From NCBI GenBank assembly GCA_012523465.1, contig JAAYIK010000016.1, positions 151,660-215,659 of the forward strand: a stretch of 64,000 nucleotides of DNA, written 5' to 3'. Positions 35,205-46,123 of this stretch are shown piece after piece. The position numbers and the translations under genes are program-made. Numbering within the stretch: the stretch's first letter is position 1; each line of letters begins with the position of its first letter. Source of the DNA: Lysobacteraceae bacterium. Lineage in GTDB: Bacteria > Pseudomonadota > Gammaproteobacteria > Nitrococcales > AK92. The notes below the pieces were generated by a model. It was not told the origin of the DNA. It did no database searches and saw nothing but the letters and a program-made list of their open reading frames with translations.

Positions 35205-36179
35205 GTGAGTCTGCCCAAAATTCTGCAAGACAATCTGAGACTGCCGGTCATCGGCTCCCCGCTGTTCATCATATCCAACCCGGACCTGGTCATTGCCCAA
35301 TGCAAAGCGGGCATCGTCGGCTCATTTCCTGCGCTGAACGCTCGGCCGGCCGAGCAGCTCGAAGTCTGGCTGGAGCGGATCACCACAGAGCTGGCCGAGT
35401 ACAAGGCCGCCAACCCGGACAAGAAAGTGGCCCCCTTCGCCGTCAACCAGATCGTGCACCATACCAACGACCGCCTGGAGCACGACCTGGAGCGGTGCGT
35501 GAAGTACAAGGTGCCGATCATGATCACCAGCCTGCGGGCGCCGGACGAGGCGGTCGCCGCGGCGCGCTCCTACGGCGGCCTGGTGTTCCATGACGTCATT
35601 AACGTTCGCCATGCCGAGCGGGCGCTAGAGGCCGGCGTCGACGGCCTGATCCTGGTCTGCGCTGGCGCCGGCGGCCACGCCGGCACCTACAGCCCGTTCG
35701 CGCTGGTGTCAGAGATCCGCCAGTTCTACGACGGCCCCATCGTGCTCGCAGGCGCCATCACCAAGGGCGAGCACATTCTGGCCGCGCAGGCCATGGGAGC
35801 AGATCTGGCCTACATCGGCACCCGCTTCATCGCCACCGCCGAAGCCAACGCGCCGCAGGAGTACAAGCAAACCATCCTCGAGGCCAGCGCCAAAGACATC
35901 GTCTACACCAACCTGTTCACCGGCGTTCACGGCAACTACCTGCGCCAGAGCATCGTCAAGGCCGGGCTGGACCCCGACAACCTGCCCACGGCCGACAAGA
36001 GCAAGATGACCTTCGGCTCCGGCGGCAGCAGCCGTTCCAAGGTCTGGCGGGACATCTGGGGCGCCGGCCAGGGCGTGGGCAACATCCACGACATCCTGCC
36101 GGCGGCGGAGGTCATCGACCGCCTGGCGCTGGAGTACCAGCAAGCGGTGGAGCGGCTGCAAGCCAAGCGCTTCTTCTGA
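35205..36179 (+). CDS. Nitronate monooxygenase
   Basis: 324 residues from GTG 35205 (TTGGAGA upstream). FMN TIM-barrel of the 2-nitropropane dioxygenase/NMO family: LPVIGSPLFIISN at the start, GAGGHAGTYSPF with the catalytic His and PIVLAGAITKG for FMN-phosphate binding. It oxidises propionate 3-nitronate or related toxic nitronates; some members act as enoyl reductases. A second, different NMO is at 60489-61472. It converges with a TPR lipoprotein gene. Confidence 0.92.
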   Translation: MSLPKILQDNLRLPVIGSPLFIISNPDLVIAQCKAGIVGSFPALNARPAEQLEVWLERITTELAEYKAANPDKKVAPFAVNQIVHHTNDRLEHDLERCVKYKVPIMITSLRAPDEAVAAARSYGGLVFHDVINVRHAERALEAGVDGLILVCAGAGGHAGTYSPFALVSEIRQFYDGPIVLAGAITKGEHILAAQAMGADLAYIGTRFIATAEANAPQEYKQTILEASAKDIVYTNLFTGVHGNYLRQSIVKAGLDPDNLPTADKSKMTFGSGGSSRSKVWRDIWGAGQGVGNIHDILPAAEVIDRLALEYQQAVERLQAKRFF

Positions 36180-36219
36180 GCGACGAAGCAGCCCGGCGGG
36201 CCGCCTCCGCCAGGCGCCG

Positions 36220-36711
36220 TCACGGCTCCCGGACCTCCGGATCGCGGCAGGTGACCGGGTCGGGATAGCCCATGAACAGCTCCATCACGCAGGCCAGCCA
36301 GCGCATGCTGGCGGCGGCCTGGGCATCCACGTCCGGCAGGCCGCGCCGGGCCGCGAGCAGCGCCTGCACGCCGAGCTGCAGATACGTCATGCCGAGATTG
36401 TGCTGCGCCTGGGCGAGCTCGGGATCGCGGGCAAGCGCTTCGCGGTAAGCCGCGGCAGCGGCCTCCAGCTGGACCCGCTGGGCGTGGAGGTTGCCCAGGC
36501 GGAACCAGTCCTCGGCCCGAGCATCGGGCCGTTCGGTCAAGCGCCGGTACAGCGCCAGCGCCTGGGGATCGTCCCTGGCGTAGGCCGCTTCCGCGCGCTG
36601 GCGCAGTCGGTCCGATCCAGCCCCAGACGCCACCGGCAGGCTGGCGCAGCCGGCCAGCAGCAGCGCCAGCGCCGCGGCAAGCATCGCTTTCGGCACGTTA
36701 GGACACCTCAT
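36220..36711 (-). CDS. TPR-like lipoprotein
   Basis: 163 residues from ATG 36711. Lipoprotein signal with lipobox LLAGC (Cys22). The mature part is helical with TPR-like repeats (AEDWFRLGNLHAQRVQLEAA, ELAQAQHNLGMTYLQLG). Such proteins usually scaffold envelope assemblies; the function is not known. It is divergent from ispG. Confidence 0.75.
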   Translation of the reverse strand: MRCPNVPKAMLAAALALLLAGCASLPVASGAGSDRLRQRAEAAYARDDPQALALYRRLTERPDARAEDWFRLGNLHAQRVQLEAAAAAYREALARDPELAQAQHNLGMTYLQLGVQALLAARRGLPDVDAQAAASMRWLACVMELFMGYPDPVTCRDPEVREP

Positions 36712-36794
36712 CTCGGGCAAGCCTCGTTGGGGTTTGCGCCGCCGTCTTATATCATGTACCCCTTCGCCTCGCGGCACACTGAAGCGAACCCTAC

Positions 36795-38033
36795 ATGAGC
36801 AACAGCAATCCCATCAAACGCCGGCCCTGCGTTGCCGTGCGGGTCGGCAACGTCGTCGTCGGCGGCGCTGCGCCCATCGTCGTGCAGTCGATGACCAACA
36901 CCGACACCGCTGACGAGGTGGCCACCGCCGTCCAGGTCGCCGAGCTGGCACGGGCAGGGTCGGAAATCGTCCGCATCACCGTCAATACTGAGGAGGCCGC
37001 CGCTGCCGTCCCCCGCATCCGCGATCGGCTGGATGCCATGGGGATCGACGTGCCGCTGGTCGGCGATTTCCATTTCAACGGCCACCGCTTGCTGCAGAAG
37101 CACCCGGCCTGCGCTGAAGCCCTGGCCAAGCTGCGCATCAATCCCGGCAACGTCGGCCGCGGCAAGAAACGCGATCCCCAGTTCGCAGCCATGATCGAGG
37201 TCGCCTGCCGCTACGACAAGCCGGTGCGCATCGGCGTCAACTGGGGCAGCCTTGACCAAGACCTGCTGGCGCGCCTAATGGACGAAAACGCGCGCCTGCC
37301 CCAGCCGCGGGAGCCGATCGACGTCATGCGCGAGGCCGTCATCCAGTCGGCGCTGCAGAGCGCGGCCAAGGCCGAGCAACTGGGGCTGCCGCACGACAGG
37401 ATCATCCTCTCCTGCAAGATGAGCGGCGTGCAGGATCTAATCGCCGTCTATCGCGACCTGGCCCGGCGCTGCGACTATCCCCTGCACCTGGGGCTGACCG
37501 AGGCTGGCATGGGCTCCAAGGGTATCGTCGCCTCCACGGCTGCGCTCGCCGTGCTGCTGCAGGAAGGCATCGGCGATACCATCCGCATCTCGCTCACCCC
37601 CGAGCCGGGCGAGCCGCGCACCAAGGAGGTGGTCGTGGCGCAGGAAATCCTGCAGACCATGGGACTACGCGCCTTCATGCCGCTGGTCACGGCTTGCCCG
37701 GGCTGCGGCCGCACCTCTAGCACCTTCTTCCAGGAGCTGGCCGAGCGCATCCAGCACTACGTCCGCGAGAAGATGCCCGAGTGGCGCAGCCGCTACCCAG
37801 GCGTGGAGAACATGACGCTGGCGGTGATGGGCTGCGTGGTCAACGGGCCCGGCGAGAGCAGGCATGCCAACATCGGCATCAGCCTGCCTGGCACCGGCGA
37901 AGTGCCCGTCGCCCCCGTCTACGTGGACGGCGAGAAGACTGTCACCCTCAAGGGCGAGCACATCGCCGAGGAATTCCAGGCCATCATCGACGACTATGTC
38001 CGCCGCAAGTACGGCGCCGCGCAGGCCGGCTGA
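36795..38033 (+). CDS. ispG: 4-hydroxy-3-methylbut-2-enyl diphosphate synthase
   Basis: 412 residues. The [4Fe-4S] ligands lie in [15 protein letters not shown] and [18 protein letters not shown], diagnostic for IspG/GcpE in the non-mevalonate isoprenoid pathway. It is about 40 residues longer than the E. coli enzyme, like forms seen in betaproteobacteria and some gammaproteobacteria, with the extra length in the middle. It stands alone; 190 nt separate it from the molybdenum hydroxylase operon. Confidence 0.96.
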   Translation: MSNSNPIKRRPCVAVRVGNVVVGGAAPIVVQSMTNTDTADEVATAVQVAELARAGSEIVRITVNTEEAAAAVPRIRDRLDAMGIDVPLVGDFHFNGHRLLQKHPACAEALAKLRINPGNVGRGKKRDPQFAAMIEVACRYDKPVRIGVNWGSLDQDLLARLMDENARLPQPREPIDVMREAVIQSALQSAAKAEQLGLPHDRIILSCKMSGVQDLIAVYRDLARRCDYPLHLGLTEAGMGSKGIVASTAALAVLLQEGIGDTIRISLTPEPGEPRTKEVVVAQEILQTMGLRAFMPLVTACPGCGRTSSTFFQELAERIQHYVREKMPEWRSRYPGVENMTLAVMGCVVNGPGESRHANIGISLPGTGEVPVAPVYVDGEKTVTLKGEHIAEEFQAIIDDYVRRKYGAAQAG

Positions 38034-38148
38034 CCCCTTCCCGACCCGCCGTCCAGCGAGCCGCGACGCCTTCACTGCCGTTTCACCCCGGCCCGCCGGC
38101 GCGGCGGCCCGTACATCCTACCTGCTCGATTCCCCAGCCTCGCGCCCA

Positions 38149-38176
38149 TAGACAGACCGACAATGTCTTCTATATT
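38149..38176 (+). promoter_or_regulatory. Promoter of the cox-like operon
   Basis: -35 TAGACA (38149-38154, five of six consensus), 16-bp spacer and -10 TATATT (38171-38176, five of six). The first gene starts 48 nt downstream of the -10. Confidence 0.6.
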
Positions 38177-38183
38177 GAGACAT
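38163..38183. promoter_or_regulatory. Inverted repeat over the cox-like promoter -10
   Basis: ATGTCT (38163-38168) and AGACAT (38178-38183) form a perfect 6-bp inverted repeat with a 9-bp centre that contains the -10. The position fits a repressor operator. The binding protein is not encoded nearby and remains unknown. Confidence 0.5.
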
Positions 38184-38223
38184 AGGTCCGATCGAGCGGT
38201 CCGTTGGAAGGGAGTCCTGCGGC

Positions 38224-38778
38224 ATGGAATTGCAGAACGAGCGGCACCTGCCTTGGCCACGCGAGCGCGTCTGGGAGGCGCTAAACGATCCCGCCTTCCT
38301 GCAGCTGTGCATCCCCGGCTGCGAATCCATGGAGCAGCTGGAGGACAACCGCTACGACGCCTTGGTGCAAGCCAAGGTCGGTCCGGTCAAGGCCCGCTTC
38401 CGCGGCCTGATCAGCGTCGCTGACCTCGTCCCCCCCGAATCCTACACGCTGCGCTTCGAAGGCCAGGGCGGCGCCGCCGGCTTCGCCCGCGGCGAGGCCG
38501 ACGTGCAGCTCGTATCTGCCGATGACGGCGGCAGCATCCTGCGCTACAGCGCCCGCGCCACCGTCGGCGGCAAGCTGGCCCAGATCGGCTCCCGGCTGGT
38601 TCAGGCCACCGCCCGCAAGATGGCGGACCAATTCTTCGACAACTTCACTGCCCACTTGCAGGCCGGCGACGAGTCCACCGCCGCCACGGCGGTAGACGCC
38701 GTGCAGCCCGACCCAGCGCAACCGAGTTCCAAACCACGCTGGAAGTTCTGGAGCAAGGCCAAGCAAGGCATGGAGTAG
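38224..38778 (+). CDS. coxG: CoxG-like SRPBCC protein
   Basis: 184 residues starting [20 protein letters not shown], the CoxG/SRPBCC fold used for a lipid- or quinone-binding cavity. CoxG in aerobic CO dehydrogenase systems helps membrane attachment or electron delivery. The C-terminal ~45 residues are a Pro/Ser/Lys-rich tail ending [11 protein letters not shown]. First gene of the operon, 33 nt before coxS. Confidence 0.85.
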   Translation: MELQNERHLPWPRERVWEALNDPAFLQLCIPGCESMEQLEDNRYDALVQAKVGPVKARFRGLISVADLVPPESYTLRFEGQGGAAGFARGEADVQLVSADDGGSILRYSARATVGGKLAQIGSRLVQATARKMADQFFDNFTAHLQAGDESTAATAVDAVQPDPAQPSSKPRWKFWSKAKQGME

Positions 38779-38811
38779 CGCCTTGCCGCCATCTCATCAG
38801 GAGGAGAGCCC

Positions 38812-39311
38812 ATGAAGGTGTCCATGACCGTGAACGGGAGGCCCGTCGAGGCCGAGGTCGACCCGCGCACGACGCTCGTCGAATTTCTCCGCAAGCACCT
38901 CAACCTCACGGGAACCCACGTTGGCTGCGATACCGGCCAGTGCGGTGCCTGCACCGTCCATTTGAACGACCGCGCCGTGAAGTCGTGCAGTGTGCTGGTC
39001 GGCCAGGCTCAGGGCGCCGCGGTGACCACCATCGAGGGCATCGCCGAGGATGGCGGGCTGCATCCGGTGCAGGCGGCCTTCCGCGAGCACCACGGCCTGC
39101 AATGCGGCTTCTGCACGCCGGGCATGGTAATGATGGCCATCGACCTGCTGCGCAACGATCCGGCACCGAGTGAGGCCACCATCCGCCAGCAGCTGCAGGG
39201 CAATTTGTGCCGCTGCACCGGCTACCACAACATCGTCAAGGCCATCCAGGCGGCTGCGGCGACGATGGCCGCAACCGAACCGGCCCCCACCCAGATGAAG
39301 GAGCAGCTGGC

Positions 39312-39315
<4 letters not shown>
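38812..39315 (+). CDS. coxS: Molybdenum hydroxylase [2Fe-2S] subunit (CoxS-like)
   Basis: 167 residues with both iron-sulfur sites of the small subunit: [13 protein letters not shown] in the plant-ferredoxin-like part and CGFCTPGM with [10 protein letters not shown] in the C-terminal helical part. It passes electrons from the Mo site to FAD. The GGAGGAG before the start is strong. It overlaps coxL by 4 nt. Confidence 0.94.
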
Positions 39316-41693
<2,378 letters not shown>

Positions 41694-41706
41694 GGGAGGA
41701 GATGCC

Positions 41707-42510
41707 ATGTACGCCTTCAACTACCATCGTCCGGACAGCCTCGAAGCCGCGATCGGCCTGCTGCGCACCTGCGAGGACGGGCTGTTCCTCGCCGGCGGGC
41801 AGACCCTGCTGCAGAGCCTGCGCCAGCGCCTGGCGCAGCCTTCCGATCTGATCGACCTGGGCGCGCTGCCGGAACTAAGCGGCATCCGCCGCGAGGGCGA
41901 CCAGCTGGTCATTGGCGCCATGACCCGTCATGCCGAGGTCGCGGCCTCGGACCTGGTCCGCCAGAGCATTCCGGCGCTGGCGGCGCTGGCGGCCGGCATC
42001 GGCGACGCCCAGGTGCGCAACATGGGTACGCTGGGCGGCTCCATCGCCAACAACGATCCGGCCGCCGACTATCCGGCCGGGGTGCTCGGCCTGGGCGCCA
42101 CCGTCGTCACCAGCGAGCGTGAGCTGGCTGCCGACGAGTTCTTCACCGGCATGTTCGAGACCGCGCTCGAGCCAGGCGAGCTGATCCGGGAAGTCCGCTT
42201 CCCGATCCCGCGCCGAGCCGGCTACGTCAAGTTCGCCCAGCCGGCCTCGCGCTACGCCCTGGTGGGGGTGATGGTGGCGGAGTCGGCCGCGGGAGTGCGG
42301 GTGGCTGTCACCGGGGCCGGCCCCTGCGTGTTTCGGGTGCCGGCCATGGAGCAGGCGCTAGCGCAGGACTTCCAGCCGCAGGCCCTGGACGGCATCGAGG
42401 TGCCGGCCGACGAGCTGAACGACGACCTGCATGCCAGCGCCGAGTACCGGGCTCACCTGGTCGGTGTGCTTGCCCGGCGCGCCGTAAAAGCGGCGCTGGC
42501 CGGCTTATAG
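41707..42510 (+). CDS. coxM: Molybdenum hydroxylase FAD subunit (CoxM-like)
   Basis: 267 residues with the two FAD motifs AGGQTLLQSLR (about 32-42) and TLGGSIANNDPAADYPA (about 107-123). It takes electrons from the iron-sulfur subunit. The NNDPAADYPA version is the one seen with form II large subunits. GGAGGAG precedes the start. Confidence 0.93.
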   Translation: MYAFNYHRPDSLEAAIGLLRTCEDGLFLAGGQTLLQSLRQRLAQPSDLIDLGALPELSGIRREGDQLVIGAMTRHAEVAASDLVRQSIPALAALAAGIGDAQVRNMGTLGGSIANNDPAADYPAGVLGLGATVVTSERELAADEFFTGMFETALEPGELIREVRFPIPRRAGYVKFAQPASRYALVGVMVAESAAGVRVAVTGAGPCVFRVPAMEQALAQDFQPQALDGIEVPADELNDDLHASAEYRAHLVGVLARRAVKAALAGL

Positions 42511-42601
42511 GGCCGGCGATCTTCGCCGTCGCGGCCGGCTCCGCAATGCGGGTCCGGCCGCATTTCTTGTTCCTGGCTTTGATTCCAGCGCGAGGCAATT
42601 C

Positions 42602-43543
42602 ATGACGGCCAATGCACCGACGCCGCTGCCCCACTCCATCGACGCCCTCACCGCGCTGCTGGAAGCCGGCGATTACATCGTCGACCGCCGCCTGGCCACC
42701 GTGCTGTTTCTCGCCCTGCGCCTGGGGCGCCCCCTGTTTCTCGAAGGCGAGGCCGGGGTCGGCAAGACCGAGATCGCCAAGGTGCTAGCCAAGCAGTTGG
42801 GCCGGCGGCTGGTTCGCCTGCAATGCTACGAAGGGCTGGACGTGGCGGCCGCGGTCTATGAGTGGGACTACCCACGGCAGATGGTGGAAATCCGTCTGGC
42901 CGAGGCCGCTGGCGGGATCGACCGCGAGCAGCTCAGCCACGACATCTTCTCCGAACGGTTTCTGATCCGTCGCCCCCTGCTGCAGGCACTGGAGCCGGAC
43001 CCGTCCGGCCCGCCCGTGCTGCTCATCGACGAGCTGGACCGCACCGACGCGCCTTTCGAGGCCTTCCTGCTGGAAATCCTGGCCGATTTCCAGGTCACGG
43101 TGCCCGAGCTCGGCACCCTCAAGGCGGCACAACCGCCCATCGTCGTCATCACCTCCAACCGCACCCGTGAGATCCACGACGCGGTCAAGCGCCGCTGCCT
43201 CTACCACTGGGTCGATTACCCCGATGCCGCCCGGGAGCTCGCCATCGTGCGCCGGCGGGCGCCGGAGGTCATGGAGCGGCTGGGTCAGGCGGTGGTCGCC
43301 TTTGTTCAGCGCTTGCGTGGCATGGATCTCTACAAGCTGCCCGGAGTGGCCGAGACCATCGACTGGTCCAGGGCGCTGGCAGCCCTGGACACCTTCAGCC
43401 TCGACCCGGCCGTGGTCAGCGACACCCTAGGTTGCCTACTGAAATACCAGGAAGACCTAGACCGCCTGGACAGCGGCACCATTCAAGCGCTGCTGGCCGA
43501 GATCAACGCCGAGATCGCCGATGCCCGCTTTGGACCGTCGTGA
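42602..43543 (+). CDS. coxD: MoxR-type AAA+ ATPase (CoxD-like)
   Basis: 313 residues. Walker A GEAGVGKTE (about 43-51), Walker B VLLIDELDR and sensor ITSNRTREIHDAVKRR are those of MoxR/CoxD ATPases. CoxD is needed to build the mature copper- or sulfur-modified Mo site in CO dehydrogenase, working with CoxE. It overlaps coxE by 23 nt. Confidence 0.93.
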   Translation: MTANAPTPLPHSIDALTALLEAGDYIVDRRLATVLFLALRLGRPLFLEGEAGVGKTEIAKVLAKQLGRRLVRLQCYEGLDVAAAVYEWDYPRQMVEIRLAEAAGGIDREQLSHDIFSERFLIRRPLLQALEPDPSGPPVLLIDELDRTDAPFEAFLLEILADFQVTVPELGTLKAAQPPIVVITSNRTREIHDAVKRRCLYHWVDYPDAARELAIVRRRAPEVMERLGQAVVAFVQRLRGMDLYKLPGVAETIDWSRALAALDTFSLDPAVVSDTLGCLLKYQEDLDRLDSGTIQALLAEINAEIADARFGPS

Positions 43544-44747
43544 CGGCAGCGGGCGGCTGCCGGAGAACATCGTCCACTTTGGCCGCCTGCTGCGCGGCGC
43601 TGGCCTGCCCATCGGCACCGACCGCATCCTGCAGGCGCTGCGCGCGGTGGACGCGGTCGGCATCGCCGACCGCACCGCCCTGCACGCCGCGCTCGCCGCC
43701 GTATTCGTCGACCGCCGCGAGCAACAGGCGCTGTTCGATCAGGCCTTTGCCCTGTTCTGGCGTGATCCCAAGCTGCTGCAGCGCGTGCTGGAGCGACTGC
43801 TTGCCGGCGCCCGGGCCGGCGGCGCGCTCAAGACCGGCCCCGAGCCGATGCGCCGCCTCGCGGAGGCGCTGGGAGGAGACAGCGGCGAGCAGCGCCAGCA
43901 GGGCGAGCGGAGCGAAATCCAGGCCAGCCTGACCTGGTCGGACCAGGAGCGCTTCCAGCACCGCGATTTCGAGAGCATGAGCGCCGAGGAGCTGGCGGCG
44001 GCCCAGGCTGCCGTCGCCCGCATGCGGCTCGGCCTGGAGCAATTGCGCACCCGGCGCTTTCGACCCGATCCGCACGGCAGGCGGCCCGATCCCCGAGCCA
44101 CCCTGCGCGCCAGCCTGCGCGGCGGCCGCGACCACATCCAGCTGCGCTATCGCAGCTGCCGCAGCCGGCCGCCCACCGTGGTGATCCTGTGCGACATCTC
44201 CGGCTCCATGAGCCAGTATGCGCGCATCTTTCTCCACTTCGCCCATGCGCTTACCGCGCAGCGCAAGGACGTGCACACCCTGCTGTTCGGCACCCGGCTC
44301 ACCGACGTCACGCGCCTGCTACGCACCCGCGACCCGGATGCGGCGCTGGCCGGCATCGGCGCCAAGGTCAGCGACTGGTCCGGCGGCACTCGCATCGGCC
44401 AGGCGCTGGGCGAGTTCAACCGTCGCCACGCCCGCCGTCTGCTCTCCCAAGGTGCGGTGATACTGCTGATGACGGACGGGCTGGACCGGGACAACGGCGC
44501 CGGCATCGAGCGGGAAGTCCGCCGCCTGCGCCGTCAGGCCCGCCGCCTGATCTGGCTCAATCCGCTGCTGCGCTACCAGGGTTTTGAGGCCCGCGCCGCC
44601 GGCATTCGCGCCCTGCTGCCGCACGTCGATGACTTCCGTCCCATGCACAACCTGCGTAGCCTGGAGCAGCTGGCCGCCGCGCTGGCCGGACAAGCGGAGG
44701 TTTCGGAGGATTTCGATGCTTTGCGCCATTTTGCTCGCCGGCGGTGA
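43521..44747 (+). CDS. coxE: VWA domain protein (CoxE-like)
   Basis: 408 residues. A C-terminal von Willebrand A domain carries the MIDAS motif DISGSMSQY near residues 225-233 and a later WSGGTRIGQALGEFN. It pairs with MoxR-type CoxD in Mo-enzyme maturation. It overlaps the upstream coxD by 23 nt and the downstream nucleotidyltransferase by 32 nt, so the three are tightly coupled. Confidence 0.9.
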   Translation: MPALDRRDGSGRLPENIVHFGRLLRGAGLPIGTDRILQALRAVDAVGIADRTALHAALAAVFVDRREQQALFDQAFALFWRDPKLLQRVLERLLAGARAGGALKTGPEPMRRLAEALGGDSGEQRQQGERSEIQASLTWSDQERFQHRDFESMSAEELAAAQAAVARMRLGLEQLRTRRFRPDPHGRRPDPRATLRASLRGGRDHIQLRYRSCRSRPPTVVILCDISGSMSQYARIFLHFAHALTAQRKDVHTLLFGTRLTDVTRLLRTRDPDAALAGIGAKVSDWSGGTRIGQALGEFNRRHARRLLSQGAVILLMTDGLDRDNGAGIEREVRRLRRQARRLIWLNPLLRYQGFEARAAGIRALLPHVDDFRPMHNLRSLEQLAAALAGQAEVSEDFDALRHFARRR

Positions 44748-45291
44748 GAGCCGCCGCTTCGGCAGCGACAAGCTCACCGCACATCTGCCCGACGGTCGCA
44801 TGGTCGCGCTTGCCGCCGCCGAGGCGCTGGCGGGGGCGGCCGAAGCGCGCGTCGCGGTGTTGCGTCCCGACCGCGAAGAGCTGGCCGTGCTGCTTGCCGC
44901 GCGTGGCTGGCGAGTGGTGGCCACGGCCCATGCCGAGCGCGGCATGGGCGCCAGCCTCGCCGCAGGCGTGCGAGCCGCTGCCGACGCCGCTGGCTGGCTG
45001 ATCGGGCTTGCCGACATGCCACTGCTGCAGCCCGCAACGGCCCAGGCGGTGGCAGCTGCGCTACGTGCCGGCGCGCCGGCAGCCGCCCCCTTCTACCGCG
45101 GTCGGCGCGGCCATCCGGTCGGGTTTGCCGCTGCGCTGGGCCCGCAGCTGCTCGCCCTTGACGGCGATGTCGGCGCCAGGCGCATCCTCGAAGCGCTGGA
45201 CGGGCGGCTGGCGTGCATTGATGTCGATGATCCCGGAGTGCTCATCGACATCGACCGGCCGCAAGATTTGGCGCGCCTGGGCCAGCCGTAA
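44716..45291 (+). CDS. mocA: MobA-like molybdenum cofactor nucleotidyltransferase
   Basis: 191 residues from ATG 44716, supported by GGAGGATTTCG. NTP-transferase fold with AILLAGGESRRFGSDKL at the start, GLADMPLL for the metal-binding Asp and RGHPVGF near 130. This matches MocA-type cytidylyltransferases that make molybdopterin cytosine dinucleotide for xanthine oxidase-family enzymes; the symbol rests on context. No XdhC/CoxF-like sulfuration factor is seen next to it. Confidence 0.85.
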   Translation: MLCAILLAGGESRRFGSDKLTAHLPDGRMVALAAAEALAGAAEARVAVLRPDREELAVLLAARGWRVVATAHAERGMGASLAAGVRAAADAAGWLIGLADMPLLQPATAQAVAAALRAGAPAAAPFYRGRRGHPVGFAAALGPQLLALDGDVGARRILEALDGRLACIDVDDPGVLIDIDRPQDLARLGQP

Positions 45292-45310
45292 CGGAAGGCG
45301 GGACAGCGAC

Positions 45311-46123
45311 TCAGCGCTTGAGCTCGAACGGCCCGCAGCAATGGCCGTGATTGACCGGACCGGAGCCTTTGCCCAGCGGCACCGCAGTGCGGATCGCCTC
45401 GCGCAAGTACTCCCGGCCATGCTCGACCGCATCCTCCAGCGGCAGCCCCTGCGCCAGCCGGGTGGCGATGGCGGAGGCCAGGGTGCAGCCAGTGCCATGG
45501 CTGCTGTTCGTCTCCAGCCGCGTGCCGGAATAGAGCAGCTCGCGACCGTCCGCGGTGGCCAGGATGTCGGTGACATTGCGCGTCTGGAGGTGACCGCCCT
45601 TGAGCAGCACCGCCACGCCGAAGCGCTCTCGCAGCTCGGCTGCGGCTGCGCGGGCAGCGGCGATGTCGGGAATGGGACGCCCGAGCAGCGCCTCGGCCTC
45701 AGGCAAATTGGGCGTGATGACGGTGGCCTGGGGAATCAGGCGCTCCTTGAGGGCGTCGATCGCATCCTCCGCCAGCAGGCGGGCGCCGCTCTCTGCCACC
45801 ATGACCGGATCGACCACCAGCGGCGTGGCCGCGCAACGGACGCGCAGTAAGGAGGCCACTGCCTGAATCACCTCGGCATCGTGCAACATGCCGATCTTGA
45901 CGGCGTCCACGCCAATGTCGTCCAGCACCACGTCGATTTGCTTGCGGACGAACTCCGGCGGGACCGGCAACACGTCGCGCACTTCCAGCGTGTTCTGGGC
46001 AGTGAGCGCCGTGATCGCCGTCATGGCGAAGCCGCCCAAAGCCGTGACCGTCTTGATGTCGGCCTGGATGCCTGCACCACCGCCGGAATCGGAGCCGGCC
46101 ACGATCAAAACCCGTCCTTTCAT
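45311..46123 (-). CDS. thiD: Hydroxymethylpyrimidine/phosphomethylpyrimidine kinase
   Basis: 270 residues from ATG 46123. IVAGSDSGGGAGIQADIKT, ITALTAQNT, VVDPVMVAESG, ITPNLPEAEAL and HGTGCTLASAIA are the ThiD signature set. It phosphorylates HMP and HMP-P in thiamine synthesis. It overlaps the upstream acyl-CoA ligase gene by 4 nt. It converges with the molybdenum cofactor gene. Confidence 0.95.
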   Translation of the reverse strand: MKGRVLIVAGSDSGGGAGIQADIKTVTALGGFAMTAITALTAQNTLEVRDVLPVPPEFVRKQIDVVLDDIGVDAVKIGMLHDAEVIQAVASLLRVRCAATPLVVDPVMVAESGARLLAEDAIDALKERLIPQATVITPNLPEAEALLGRPIPDIAAARAAAAELRERFGVAVLLKGGHLQTRNVTDILATADGRELLYSGTRLETNSSHGTGCTLASAIATRLAQGLPLEDAVEHGREYLREAIRTAVPLGKGSGPVNHGHCCGPFELKR

